A stretch of DNA of 64,000 nt from Blastococcus capsensis (GTDB lineage: Bacteria > Actinomycetota > Actinomycetes > Mycobacteriales > Geodermatophilaceae). Shown in pieces: positions 1 through 7,625 of the stretch; position 1 is the stretch's first letter; every line of letters starts with the position of its first letter. A program made the translations under genes and the position numbers. Location: NCBI RefSeq assembly GCF_030165005.1, contig NZ_JASNNW010000013.1:48642-112641 (forward strand). Direction: 5' to 3'. Below the pieces are notes generated by a model. The model was not told where the DNA came from, ran no database searches, and worked only from the letters and a program-made list of their open reading frames with translations.

Positions 1-1261
1 CGGCCTCGCGCGCCGCCTCCATCGCCGCGGCGGCGTTCTCGGCCGCGGCGTCGTCGAACGGCATCGCGGCGACGGTGATCTCGTCACCCCGCGCCTGGTC
101 CAGGCCGACGGCGTTGGTCATGAGGTCGGTCATCTGCTGCTGGTTGAGGTTGCCGGCGACGGCGTCGTCCATGACGACCGAGACGGTGAGTCGTCGCAGC
201 GCCCCCGGGGCCCCCTCGGTCACCTCGACGGTCTTCCCGACGGCGTTGTTGGCCGTCGTGGACTCCTTCTCGTAGTTCGACTCCCCGCCACCGGCGTTCT
301 CGGCGGCGTCGGGCATGTTCTCCGGGCCGAGGATCCCGCCGACCGGAGCGCCGCCACCCTCGTAGGTCTCGGTGGTCGTCTGCTCCGAGATGGGCGGCGT
401 GCCCTCCTGGAAGTCGTAGGTCTCGGTGGTGGTGTTGCGCTGGTTGAGGTCGACGTCGGCACGGACCGACACGACGGCGTTCCCGGTGCCGACGACCTGG
501 TCGAGGATCTTCTGGGCGTTGGCGGCGAGCCGGTTCTCGTACTCCTGCTCCACCTGCGAGCGGGCGTCGCCGGCCGCGGCGGTGATGCCCTGCCCGGGGG
601 AGGAGAGCACCTGGCCGGTGGCGTCCGCGACGGTGACCTGGTCGGGGTCCATGTCCTGGATGCTGGACGAGACCAGGTTGGTGACCGCCTGGATCTGCTC
701 GCCGGACAGCGCCGTGCCGGGAGTCAGGTCGAGCAGCACCGATGCGGTGGGTTCGGCCTTGTCGGTCACGAACACCTCGTCCTCGGGCAGCGCCACGTGC
801 ACGACGGCGGAGTTGACGCCCGCCAGCGACTCGAGCGTGTTGGCCAGCTCGCCCTCCAGCGCCCGCTGGTAGGTCACCTGCTGCTGGAACTCGCTGGTGG
901 TGATGCCCTGCTTGTCGAGGAGGGCGTAGCCGGTGTCCTGGCCGGCCGGCAGACCCTTGCCGCTCATGGCCAGCCTCAGGTCGTACACCTTGTCCTTGGC
1001 CACCATGATCGTGCTGCCGCCGTCGGCGAGCTCGTAGGAGACGCCCTGGGCGTTCAGCTCCTCGACGATCGCGGAGGCGTCGGAGGCGGCCAGGTTGGAG
1101 AACAGCGGGGCCTGGGTCGGCGTGGTGATCCAGCTGTAGAAGAAGAACCCGCCGAGGGTCAGCCCGGCCAGCAGGAGGCCGATGACGACCTTCTGCCCCA
1201 GGCTGATCGTGTCGAACGTGGAGCGGGCCCGCTCCAGCGTCCCGGCGAGTGCCGACGTCAT
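1..1261 (-). CDS. fliF: Flagellar MS-ring protein FliF (partial, C-terminus outside window)
   Basis: About 420 N-terminal residues are visible; the reading frame runs off the left edge, so the C-terminal membrane segment and FliG-binding tail are missing. FliF forms the inner-membrane MS ring and export-gate housing of the flagellar basal body. An N-terminal transmembrane helix (residues ~24-44, KVVIGLLLAGLTLGGFFFYS) is followed by the periplasmic ring-building region (ALPEDEVF, TASVLLDL, typical of the YscJ/FliF domain) and then a Glu/Gly/Thr-rich variable stretch. The ATG overlaps the fliE stop in a TGATG arrangement, so it is translationally coupled to fliE. Confidence 0.95.
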   Translation of the reverse strand, partial: MTSALAGTLERARSTFDTISLGQKVVIGLLLAGLTLGGFFFYSWITTPTQAPLFSNLAASDASAIVEELNAQGVSYELADGGSTIMVAKDKVYDLRLAMSGKGLPAGQDTGYALLDKQGITTSEFQQQVTYQRALEGELANTLESLAGVNSAVVHVALPEDEVFVTDKAEPTASVLLDLTPGTALSGEQIQAVTNLVSSSIQDMDPDQVTVADATGQVLSSPGQGITAAAGDARSQVEQEYENRLAANAQKILDQVVGTGNAVVSVRADVDLNQRNTTTETYDFQEGTPPISEQTTTETYEGGGAPVGGILGPENMPDAAENAGGGESNYEKESTTANNAVGKTVEVTEGAPGALRRLTVSVVMDDAVAGNLNQQQMTDLMTNAVGLDQARGDEITVAAMPFDDAAAENAAAAMEAAREA

Positions 1262-1575
1262 CAGATCTGCATCCTCATGATCTCGTTGAAGGCCGCGACG
1301 GCCTGGTTCTTGATCGTCACGACCATCTCGGTCGCCAGGCCGGACTCAGCGCTGGCGATCATGTAGTCGTGCACGTCCTTCAGGTCACCGGTGGCGGCCT
1401 GGACGGCCAGGTCCGAGGTCGCCGACTGGGTGGCCTGGAGCTTGTCGAAGGTGGCGGCGAGGACGGCGGCGAAGCCGTCGGCTCCCTCGGTGGCCGGAGT
1501 GCCGCGGGTGCTGCCGGCGACTCCGGTGACCGCACCGATGCCGACCGGCGGGATGCCGCCGAGCGGGATGGTCAT
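1261..1575 (-). CDS. fliE: Flagellar hook-basal body complex protein FliE
   Basis: 104 aa, the normal length for FliE, which adapts the MS ring to the proximal rod. The C-terminal half carries the family pattern (GDLKDVHDYMIASAESGL, then TIKNQAVAAFNEIMRMQI), and the N-terminus is Gly/Pro-rich. The start is the ATG overlapping the flgC stop (TGATG); its own stop overlaps the fliF start the same way. A longer upstream extension of the frame is the flgC gene read out of frame and is not used. Confidence 0.95.
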   Translation of the reverse strand: MTIPLGGIPPVGIGAVTGVAGSTRGTPATEGADGFAAVLAATFDKLQATQSATSDLAVQAATGDLKDVHDYMIASAESGLATEMVVTIKNQAVAAFNEIMRMQI

Positions 1576-1979
1576 CAGCGCTTCCCGAGCTGCAGCGCGG
1601 CCTGGTAGGCGCTGGTGGCCCGCTCGACGACGGCGAGGTTCGCCTGGTAGCCGCGCTGCGCCATCATCATGTGGGTCATCTGGTCGCCGAGGTCGATGTC
1701 GGGGTACTTCACGTAGCCCTCGTCGTCGGCCAGCGGGTGGTTCGGCTCGTAGACCAGCCGGCCCTCGGGGTCGCCGAACTCCGCCCGGGCGACGCGGACG
1801 CCGCCCTCGCCGGTGCCGTAGTCGACCGCCTGGGCGACGACCAGCCGCGCCTGGAAGGCGTCCTCGTCGGTGCGCCGCACCGTGTTGATGTTCGCGATGT
1901 TGTCGGCAGCGGCGTCGAGCCACTTCCGGTGCGTCATCAGCCCGGACTGGGAGATGCTCAGGGCCTGGAACACGCTCAT
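1575..1979 (-). CDS. flgC: Flagellar basal-body rod protein FlgC
   Basis: 134 aa proximal rod subunit. It has the N-terminal rod/hook signature (ISQSGLMTHRKWLDAAADNIAN) and the C-terminal motif of the axial family (MMMAQRGYQANLAVVERATSAYQAAL). The usual ANxxT motif is ANINTV here. It sits between flgB (3-base gap) and fliE (1-base overlap), the usual flgB-flgC-fliE-fliF order, so all four are one transcription unit. The start was chosen by alignment to the family N-terminus. Confidence 0.95.
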   Translation of the reverse strand: MSVFQALSISQSGLMTHRKWLDAAADNIANINTVRRTDEDAFQARLVVAQAVDYGTGEGGVRVARAEFGDPEGRLVYEPNHPLADDEGYVKYPDIDLGDQMTHMMMAQRGYQANLAVVERATSAYQAALQLGKR

Positions 1980-1981
1980 GG

Positions 1982-2329
1982 TCAGGACGTCCTCAGGGCC
2001 GTGCGCATCGAGTTGTACTTGCCGTCGAGCGCGTTGAGTGCCAGCTGGTAGCGGAGGCCGGTCTCGGTGGCGATGACCGTCTCCGCGTCCAGGTTGACGT
2101 TGTTGCCATTGGTGTTGGTCGGCTCGAGCGAGCGGACGGTGGTGCCGCCGGTAATCGCCGGCGTCGACCCGCTTCTGACGGCCCCGCGCAGCGACGTCTC
2201 GAAGTCCGTCCGCCCGGCCAGGAAGCCGGGAGTGTTGACGTTGGCGATGTTGTCGGCGGTGACCCGCTGCCGCTGCGCGAGCCCGGCGAGAGCCGAGTGC
2301 AGGACCGTCATGGTGGTGTCGCTGATCAT
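1982..2329 (-). CDS. flgB: Flagellar basal-body rod protein FlgB
   Basis: 115 aa proximal rod protein and first gene of the flgBC-fliEF unit. The N-terminal half shows ALAGLAQRQRVTADNIANVNTPGF, the canonical flagellar rod signature. The C-terminus ends LRYQLALNALDGKYNSMRTAL, as in other FlgB. The ATG at 2329 is preferred; a second Met five codons in is an alternative. No strong Shine-Dalgarno lies immediately upstream, but GGAGG occurs about 40 bases before the start. A FliA-type promoter candidate lies 122-150 bases upstream. Confidence 0.93.
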   Translation of the reverse strand: MISDTTMTVLHSALAGLAQRQRVTADNIANVNTPGFLAGRTDFETSLRGAVRSGSTPAITGGTTVRSLEPTNTNGNNVNLDAETVIATETGLRYQLALNALDGKYNSMRTALRTS

Positions 2330-2451
2330 GGGGCGGCTCGCCGACAGGTGGAGCAGGACACGTTCGACCTCCGGATAGGCGGAAGAAGCACTCGCGAGCG
2401 AGTGCGGGGTCGCCGATCCGTGGCGATGGTGGTGCTCTCCGTGCACGTATT

Positions 2452-2479
2452 CCATCGGCACCGGGCGATCGTCGGTTGA
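2452..2479 (-). promoter_or_regulatory. Candidate FliA (sigma-28/WhiG-type) promoter for flgBC-fliEF
   Basis: Read on the minus strand: TCAA (2479-2476), a 16-base spacer, then GCCGATGG (2459-2452). WhiG/FliA promoters are TAAA-N15/16-GCCGATAA. The same spacing recurs before the flagellin gene and flgN in this locus, which strengthens the call. Transcription would start about 115 bases upstream of flgB. Confidence 0.5.
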
Positions 2480-2740
2480 CCGTCGGTCCGTCACACGGGT
2501 GACGTCTGGGACGGGAGGAGCATCCCGGTGCCCGATGGGCCTTCTGTGACTCGTGTGGCTCCACGGGCGGTGGCCCACGCTGCGCCCTGTGGGTGGGGCG
2601 GCCGGCACCGGCCCGCCGTCCGCCGTCCGCCGTCCGCACCGTCGGGTCGCCGCCCTCGCCCTGCACCATGAGGACGGCGACCCCGGGGCGAAGGTGGCGG
2701 CTCGGTCGGAGCACCGAGGTCCTGCCGGCCGGAAACGACA

Positions 2741-2778
2741 GCGCTCCCGGTCCCTCCGTGACGGAGGGCCGGGAGCGC
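2741..2778 (-). terminator. Hairpin terminator after the fliC-fliD-fliS unit
   Basis: Inverted repeat GCGCTCCCGG(T)CCCTCCG / CGGAGGGCCGGGAGCGC with a 3-base loop and one bulged T, 18 bases beyond the stop of the FliT-position gene. No U-tract follows, as is common in high-GC actinobacteria. It separates this unit from the flgB promoter. Confidence 0.7.
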
Positions 2779-2795
2779 ACGAGCCGGGGACGTCT

Positions 2796-3215
2796 CTACA
2801 GGGCTCGGTCGACGAAGGAGGCGACGGGCCGGCTGGGCGCGTAGGACATGCGGGCGGCGACATCGCGCTGGCGTTGCGACTGCAGGATCCGCTCGACCAG
2901 TTGCTCTGCGACGGCCAGCTGGTGCTGCAGCAGCTGGGCGGCGCGCTCCCGCAGGTCCGCCGGGATCGGACCGAGGTCCGCCGGCGGCACCCAGTCCCCG
3001 GTGCGTCGACCCCACACGGCGATCTCTTCGGCGCGGCCACGCGCGAGGGCGGTCTGGGCCTCCAGCACGTCGCCCTCGAGCTCGTCGAGGGTCGTCTGCC
3101 AGCGCGCCGCCGTCCGCCGGCGGTCGTGTCCGTCGGCAGCCGTGCCGCTGTCCGGGTGGGGGTTGTGGCCGAAGCCCGCGGTGGCCGAGCCGGCCACCGG
3201 CGGGATGCCGCTCAC
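2796..3215 (-). CDS. Unknown protein in the FliT position, downstream of fliS
   Basis: 139 aa if started at the GTG at 3215, which overlaps the fliS stop (GTGA). This coupling is why that start is preferred over the longer upstream frame. The protein has a Pro/Gly/His-rich N-terminus (~35 aa) followed by an alpha-helical, Leu/Ala/Gln/Glu-rich region (TTLDELEGDVLEAQTALARG; LRERAAQLLQHQLAVAEQLV) ending in RPVASFVDRAL. Helical content, size and position after fliS suggest a flagellar export chaperone of the FliT type, but there is no clear FliT signature. Function is inferred only from position. Confidence 0.7.
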   Translation of the reverse strand: MSGIPPVAGSATAGFGHNPHPDSGTAADGHDRRRTAARWQTTLDELEGDVLEAQTALARGRAEEIAVWGRRTGDWVPPADLGPIPADLRERAAQLLQHQLAVAEQLVERILQSQRQRDVAARMSYAPSRPVASFVDRAL

Positions 3216-3598
3216 GAGACAGAGCCGGCCAGGGAGGTGGTCGCCTGGCGCCACGCGTCGCGCAGCGGCTCCACCACCTGGCGGCAGGAGGAGATGCGAT
3301 TGCCGTCCAGCTTGACGTTGGCCTGCACCAGCTCGCTGATCAGCCAGTTGTAGAGGGAGGCGAGCCGGGGGCCGCCCTCCCAGGCGTCGACCCGCAGGCT
3401 GGCGAGCAGCTCGTAGACGATCGCCTGGGCGTGCTGCAGCTGCTCGCTGACTTCTTGCCGGTCGCCCGTTGCCACGGCGTGCTGAGCCCGCTCCAGGTCG
3501 AGGGCCAGCCGGTCGTAGAGCATGACCAGCACCTGCTGCGGCGAGCTCGTCGCGACGGCGTCGCCGAGGTAGCGGGCGCGGAGGGATGCGGCACTCAT
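3212..3598 (-). CDS. fliS: Flagellar export chaperone FliS
   Basis: 128 aa, normal FliS length. FliS binds unfolded flagellin C-termini before export and, in Bacillus, also helps release FliW. The family start is clear: LRARYLGDAVATSSPQQVLVML followed by YDRLALDLERAQHAV. Conserved helices continue through AQAIVYELLASLRVD and SLYNWLISELVQANVKLD. It lies between fliD and the FliT-position gene in the same direction as the flagellin gene. Confidence 0.95.
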   Translation of the reverse strand: MSAASLRARYLGDAVATSSPQQVLVMLYDRLALDLERAQHAVATGDRQEVSEQLQHAQAIVYELLASLRVDAWEGGPRLASLYNWLISELVQANVKLDGNRISSCRQVVEPLRDAWRQATTSLAGSVS

Positions 3599-3642
3599 CG
3601 AGAGGTCTCCTGGAGCGGGAAGGGGTTCTGTGGAGCGGGGGG

Positions 3643-5007
3643 TCAGGAGTAGGACGGCAGCGAGGCGATCTGCCCGGCCAGCCAGGAGGACTGCTGCTGC
3701 AGCGAGCTCAGCGCGGTCTCCATGGCGGTGAACTGACGGGTGAGGATCTCCCTGCGCTTGACCAGGCGCAGGTCCCAGGCCTCGATCTTGTCCTGGATGT
3801 CCTCGGCCTGGCTGTCGCGGCCCTTGGCGAGCAGGACGAGCGAGCCGGTGGTGGTGTCGGAGGCCGTCGTGGCGATGTCGAGCAGCCGCTGGGCGACACC
3901 CGGCACGACGTCGTCGGCGTTTCCGCTGATGCCGTCGGCGCCGGGCCCGGCGGCACCGCCGGCACCCAGCCGCTGCGCCAGCGCCGGCTGGTCGGCCAGC
4001 GCAGCGGTGAACTTCGCCGCATCGAACGCGATGGTGCCGTCCTTGTTCAGCTGGAGCCCGATCGTGGCCGGCGAGCCGTCGGCGCCCACGGCGAAGGACA
4101 CCGCGTCGAGGACCCGGCCGCTGAGGGCCCGGAGCGCGCTGTCGCCCTTGAGCGTCGAGGTGGTGCCACCCTTGGGGTCGGTGTTCGCCTTGATGCCGCT
4201 CAGCGCGCGGTTGGCGGCGTCGACGAGCGACTGCATCGCTTTCCCGGCCGCGCCGGGGTCGGCGGCGACCTGCACGGTGACCGCGGTCTCCGGCTTGCTG
4301 ACGGTGATCGTCACGCCGCTCATCACGTCGGCGAAGGTGTTGGTCGAGGAGACGACGTCGTAGGCGGTGGTGCCGCTGCCGATCGTCAGCTTGGCGTCGA
4401 GTCCCTGGGTGGACACCGCGAACGTGCCGGCGGTCCCCAGGTCGAACCCGGCGGCCGCGCCGGTGGTCTTGGCGGTGACCTGCAGGCGGTACTTGCCGTC
4501 GGATCCCTTGACGGCGGTGGCGCCGAGCCCGAACTCGCTGGCGTTGATGGCGGTGACCGCGTCGGCCAGGGTGCCGTCCCCGCCTACGGTGATCGTGCCC
4601 TTCACGGTGCCGTCGGTGGCGCGGACCTCGATCGGTGAGGTCATCCCGTAGAGGTCGGTCGTCGCCGTCCAGTTGCCACCGGAGACGATGGAGTGCGTCG
4701 TCGCGGTGTTCGTGACGTCGAAGGTGAGCGAGCCCGTCGGAGCGCCGGCGGTGGCGGAGGCGGCGACGTTCGTGGCGGTGCTGGTTGCCTTCACCGCGGT
4801 CCACGTCTCCGGCTTCAGCACGGCCTCCGCCGCGGTGCGGAGGGCGTCGAACCGGGAGTTGACCGAGCGGTAGGCCGACGCGGCGGCTTCGGCGAGGGAC
4901 AGCCGGGTCTTCAGCGCCGCCTGGGGGGCGGCCTCGGCCTGGATCAGCTGGCTGATCAGGGACGCGGTGTCCATCCCGGAGACCAGGCCGCCGATGCTCA
5001 TCGTCAT
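3643..5007 (-). CDS. fliD: Flagellar filament cap protein FliD (HAP2)
   Basis: 454 aa. FliD caps the growing filament and is needed for flagellin polymerisation. The N-terminus shows the FliD_N pattern (SIGGLVSGMDTASLISQLIQAE), with central TAAEAVLKPETW and GVTITVSKPETAVTVQVAAD. The C-terminal FliD_C region ends in heptad-like LVKRREILTRQFTAMETALSSLQQQSSWLAGQIASL. The start at 5007 has GGAGG eight bases upstream; an ATG two codons later is possible. It is separated from the flagellin gene by a strong hairpin, so it may be expressed partly by read-through. Confidence 0.95.
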   Translation of the reverse strand: MTMSIGGLVSGMDTASLISQLIQAEAAPQAALKTRLSLAEAAASAYRSVNSRFDALRTAAEAVLKPETWTAVKATSTATNVAASATAGAPTGSLTFDVTNTATTHSIVSGGNWTATTDLYGMTSPIEVRATDGTVKGTITVGGDGTLADAVTAINASEFGLGATAVKGSDGKYRLQVTAKTTGAAAGFDLGTAGTFAVSTQGLDAKLTIGSGTTAYDVVSSTNTFADVMSGVTITVSKPETAVTVQVAADPGAAGKAMQSLVDAANRALSGIKANTDPKGGTTSTLKGDSALRALSGRVLDAVSFAVGADGSPATIGLQLNKDGTIAFDAAKFTAALADQPALAQRLGAGGAAGPGADGISGNADDVVPGVAQRLLDIATTASDTTTGSLVLLAKGRDSQAEDIQDKIEAWDLRLVKRREILTRQFTAMETALSSLQQQSSWLAGQIASLPSYS

Positions 5008-5055
5008 GTTCCGTGCCTCCGGGCTCTGGGTCTGGGTGGGATGGTCCGGGTGCCA

Positions 5056-5089
5056 GTGAGGGGGGAGGCCGGGTGGCCTCCCCCCTCAC
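5056..5089 (-). terminator. Perfect 15-bp hairpin between fliC and fliD
   Basis: GTGAGGGGGGAGGCC and its exact complement flank a GGGT loop, 44 bases after the flagellin stop. It would terminate or attenuate the highly expressed flagellin transcript before fliD, or stabilise its 3' end. Confidence 0.75.
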
Positions 5090-5132
5090 CGGGTGGTGCT
5101 GAGGTGCTACTTCCTCAGCTGCTCGCCAGGGA

Positions 5133-6281
5133 TCAGCGGAGCAGGGAGAGGACGCCCTGCGAGGCCTGGTTGGCCTGCGCGAGCATCGCGGTGCCGGCCT
5201 GCGACAGGATCTGGTTGCGGGTGAACTGCACCATCTCCTGGGCCATGTCGGCGTCGCGGATCCGGCTCTCCGAGGCAGACAGGTTCTCCACGGCCACCGA
5301 CAGGTTGTTGATGGTGTGGTCGAACCGGTTCTGGATGGCACCCAGGTCGGCGCGGGTGGTGGAGATGGACTTGATCGCCTTGTCCAGCGAGACGATCGCC
5401 TTCTCCGCGCCGGTCTGCGCGGTGAACGCCGTGTTCTTGTTGGCGAAGTCACCCGCGGCCGAGGAGACCGCCAGGGTGCCTGCCGCCGTGGCGCTGCCCG
5501 CGGTGTAGGTCACCTGGGCGGCGTCCAGGCCGAGGGCGTCGGCCACCTTCTCCTTGATGGCGGTGACCTTGGCGGCGTCGGTCTCGGTCTGGCTGATGCC
5601 GGTCAGGTCGACCGTCTTGCCCTCCCAGGTGATCTTGCCGTTGAACGTCCCGGCACCGATCTCGCCGGTCGCGGTGACCGACTCGAGCACCGCGGCGCCG
5701 TCACCGTTGACGACGGCGCCGGTGGTGCCGCCGGTCGGGTCCGCGACGGTCACGTCGAGGGCGTTGACGCCCAGGCCGCGGGCGCTGGTGCTGGTGCCCA
5801 CGACCACCGAGATCGACTCGCCGGCGTTGGCGCCGACCTGGAAGTTGCCCTTGTAGGAACCGTCCAGGAGCTTCGTGCCGTTGAAGGTCGTCGTCTCGGC
5901 GATGCGGGTCAGCTCCGACTGCAGCTGCCCGATCTCCGACTGGATGTTCTTCTTCGCGTCGTCGTTCAGGCTGCCCCCGCTGGAGGCCTGCACCGACAGG
6001 TCGCGCATGCGCTGGAGGATGCTGTGCGTCTCGGTGAGCGCACCTTCAGCGGTCTGCACGACGGAGATGCCGTCCTGGGTGTTGCGGACGGCGACCTTCA
6101 GGCCACCGATCTGCGAGCGCAGGCCCTCCGAGATGGCGAGCCCGGCCGCGTCGTCGGCGGCGCGGTTGATGCGGAAGCCGGAGGAGAGCTTCTCCAGCGA
6201 CTTGCTCATCTGGCCGTCGGTGACGGACAGGTTGCGGTGCGCGTTGAGAGCCGCGATGTTCTGGTTGATGCGCAGACCCAT
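5133..6281 (-). CDS. fliC: Flagellin
   Basis: 382 aa filament subunit. The D0/D1 N-terminal domain is canonical (MGLRINQNIAALNAHRNL; SLEKLSSGFRINRAADDAAG; QDGISVVQTAEGALTETHSI). The C-terminal D1/D0 is also canonical (AIQNRFDHTINNLSVAVENL; MVQFTRNQILSQAGTAML, ending GVLSLLR). A short variable D2-like region (~residues 170-285) is Thr/Gly/Val/Asp-rich. It is preceded by GGAGGA six bases before the ATG, a leader hairpin and a FliA-type promoter. It is the only flagellin in the window. Confidence 0.97.
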   Translation of the reverse strand: MGLRINQNIAALNAHRNLSVTDGQMSKSLEKLSSGFRINRAADDAAGLAISEGLRSQIGGLKVAVRNTQDGISVVQTAEGALTETHSILQRMRDLSVQASSGGSLNDDAKKNIQSEIGQLQSELTRIAETTTFNGTKLLDGSYKGNFQVGANAGESISVVVGTSTSARGLGVNALDVTVADPTGGTTGAVVNGDGAAVLESVTATGEIGAGTFNGKITWEGKTVDLTGISQTETDAAKVTAIKEKVADALGLDAAQVTYTAGSATAAGTLAVSSAAGDFANKNTAFTAQTGAEKAIVSLDKAIKSISTTRADLGAIQNRFDHTINNLSVAVENLSASESRIRDADMAQEMVQFTRNQILSQAGTAMLAQANQASQGVLSLLR

Positions 6282-6339
6282 GGTGTTCCTCCTTGGACGG
6301 GGTCGTACTGGGGGGTTCCCGCTGCATCCGTGCTGCGGG
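6282..6339 (-). promoter_or_regulatory. Flagellin 5' leader with putative CsrA-binding hairpin and GGA-rich ribosome site
   Basis: On the minus strand, positions 6339-6318 fold as CCCGC-A-GC [ACGGAT] GC-A-GCGGG: seven base pairs, one A:A mismatch and a hexaloop with GGA. This is the classic presentation of a CsrA/RsmA site. A second GGA-rich element, AAGGAGGAAC, overlaps the Shine-Dalgarno just before the ATG. Two sites, one covering the ribosome site, is the arrangement in the Bacillus hag leader. csrA and fliW are encoded 4-5 kb away in the same locus. Binding is inference. Confidence 0.55.
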
Positions 6340-6361
6340 CCGTGCTGGTGTCGCAGAGTTG

Positions 6362-6389
6362 ATTACGGCCTGACGCCGCCGTGACTTGA
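6362..6389 (-). promoter_or_regulatory. Candidate FliA-type promoter for flagellin
   Basis: Minus strand TCAA (6389-6386), 16-base spacer, GCCGTAAT (6369-6362). The expected start near 6355 gives a leader of about 75 bases that contains the GGA hairpin. This is the closest match in the window to the sigma-28/WhiG consensus in sequence, spacing and context. Confidence 0.6.
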
Positions 6390-6422
6390 GGCGAAGCGGA
6401 GTCTTTTTTCCTGGGCGCTCGT

Positions 6423-7409
6423 TCAGGCCGGCCGGGCAGCGGTCGCGCGGTCAGGCGTGACCCACATGCCGGCTCGCGACGGCGGACACGGGGGAGCGGC
6501 CGGCGCCCCCGACGTCGTCCGCCCGGTGAGCCGCTCCAGGTAGCTTCGCTGCTGGTTGCGGGCCCGGACACCTCCGGTTACCGGTACCGACGTGCCTTCC
6601 CAGGTCTCACCCATCGCGGCGTGCAGCAGGGTCAGTGCCCGCGCACGCATCTGCGACACACGGGAGAGGGTGACCCCGAGGTCCTCCGCGATGTCGGTCA
6701 GTGATTCATCACCGAAGAAATTGCGCTCGATGACCTCGTCCATCCGGTCGGGCAGCGCCCGGATCGCCTCGTGCAGGTGCCGGGCCCGCTCGCCGCGGAG
6801 CATCGCGCGCTCGGGTGACTCGCCGGTGTCCGGCAGGTCGAGGGAGGTGCCGTCGGGTCCGGCCTCCGCATCGATGCTCACCATGACCGCGCGGTGGACG
6901 TCCACCTGGAGGTGGTCGAGCTCGCTGCGGGCGATGCCCAGGCTCGTGGCCAGCTCCTCGCGCGTGGGCGGCCGGCCCAGGCTGATGGTCAGCGCGTCGG
7001 CGGCGGCGTCGGTGCGCCGGGCAGCGGCCCGCACCGAACGGCTCGCCCAGTCACCGGAGCGCAGTTCGTCGAGGACCGCGCCCTGCAGCCGGGCCAGGGC
7101 GTAGGTGGCGAAGGATGCTCCGGCGGTCGGATCGAATCGCCGGGCCACCTCCACCAGCGCCACGTGGGCGCAGGACAGCAGGTCTTCCCGGCTGACGTGG
7201 CTCGGCAGCGAGATGCGCGAGGCCACGGCGTTCACGGCGAAGGCGGCGAGCGGCAGGTGCTCGGTCACCAGCGCGTCGACCTCCTGCTGGGAACGGCCCT
7301 TGACCGGATGCGGTACCCGGCCGCTCCGGGGGCGTTCGTGCAACGGCCGGTCATGCGCGGACCGGTTCGGCAGGGGTCGCTCGGTCGCGAGGGCACGGAC
7401 TGGGGTCAC
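6423..7409 (-). CDS. fliA: RNA polymerase sigma factor, FliA/WhiG (sigma-28) family
   Basis: 328 aa from the GTG at 7409; later starts are possible because the first ~45 residues are low in conservation. Region 2 is clear (VSREDLLSCAHVALVEVARR; FDPTAGASFATYALARLQGA), as are region 3 (DALTISLGRPPTREELATSL) and region 4 with helix-turn-helix (ALPDRMDEVIERNFFGDESL; IAEDLGVTLSRVSQMRARAL). There is no ECF-like shortening. The C-terminal ~50 residues after region 4 are a poorly conserved tail. Placed between flagellin and the divergent flgN operon, it is the likely factor for the GCCGATAA-type promoters found here. No anti-sigma FlgM was recognised in the window. Confidence 0.93.
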   Translation of the reverse strand: MTPVRALATERPLPNRSAHDRPLHERPRSGRVPHPVKGRSQQEVDALVTEHLPLAAFAVNAVASRISLPSHVSREDLLSCAHVALVEVARRFDPTAGASFATYALARLQGAVLDELRSGDWASRSVRAAARRTDAAADALTISLGRPPTREELATSLGIARSELDHLQVDVHRAVMVSIDAEAGPDGTSLDLPDTGESPERAMLRGERARHLHEAIRALPDRMDEVIERNFFGDESLTDIAEDLGVTLSRVSQMRARALTLLHAAMGETWEGTSVPVTGGVRARNQQRSYLERLTGRTTSGAPAAPPCPPSRAGMWVTPDRATAARPA

Positions 7410-7498
7410 GTCCGTATCTCTCGGCGGGCGACGGGGAAGTCGGCACCACCGGTCGGCAGGAATCCTCCCGCACTTGAGTGCCAGTTCCGCGCTTCGGC

Positions 7499-7526
7499 TT
7501 GATCCCCCTCGATCGAGTGCCGATGG
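7499..7526 (+). promoter_or_regulatory. Candidate FliA-type promoter for flgN-flgK-flgL-fliW-csrA
   Basis: TTGA (7499-7502), 16-base spacer, GCCGATGG (7519-7526). The -10 element is identical to that before flgB; the -35 differs from TAAA/TCAA. The start would lie ~95 bases before flgN in the fliA-flgN divergent region. Confidence 0.42.
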
Positions 7527-7625
7527 CAGCCCTCGACGGCGGTCGTCCGGGGCACCCGGCCCGGCCCGACCGGGAGCCTGATGACGAGCCCACGGACGAG
7601 CGAGACGACGGAAGGCGGTGGACAC

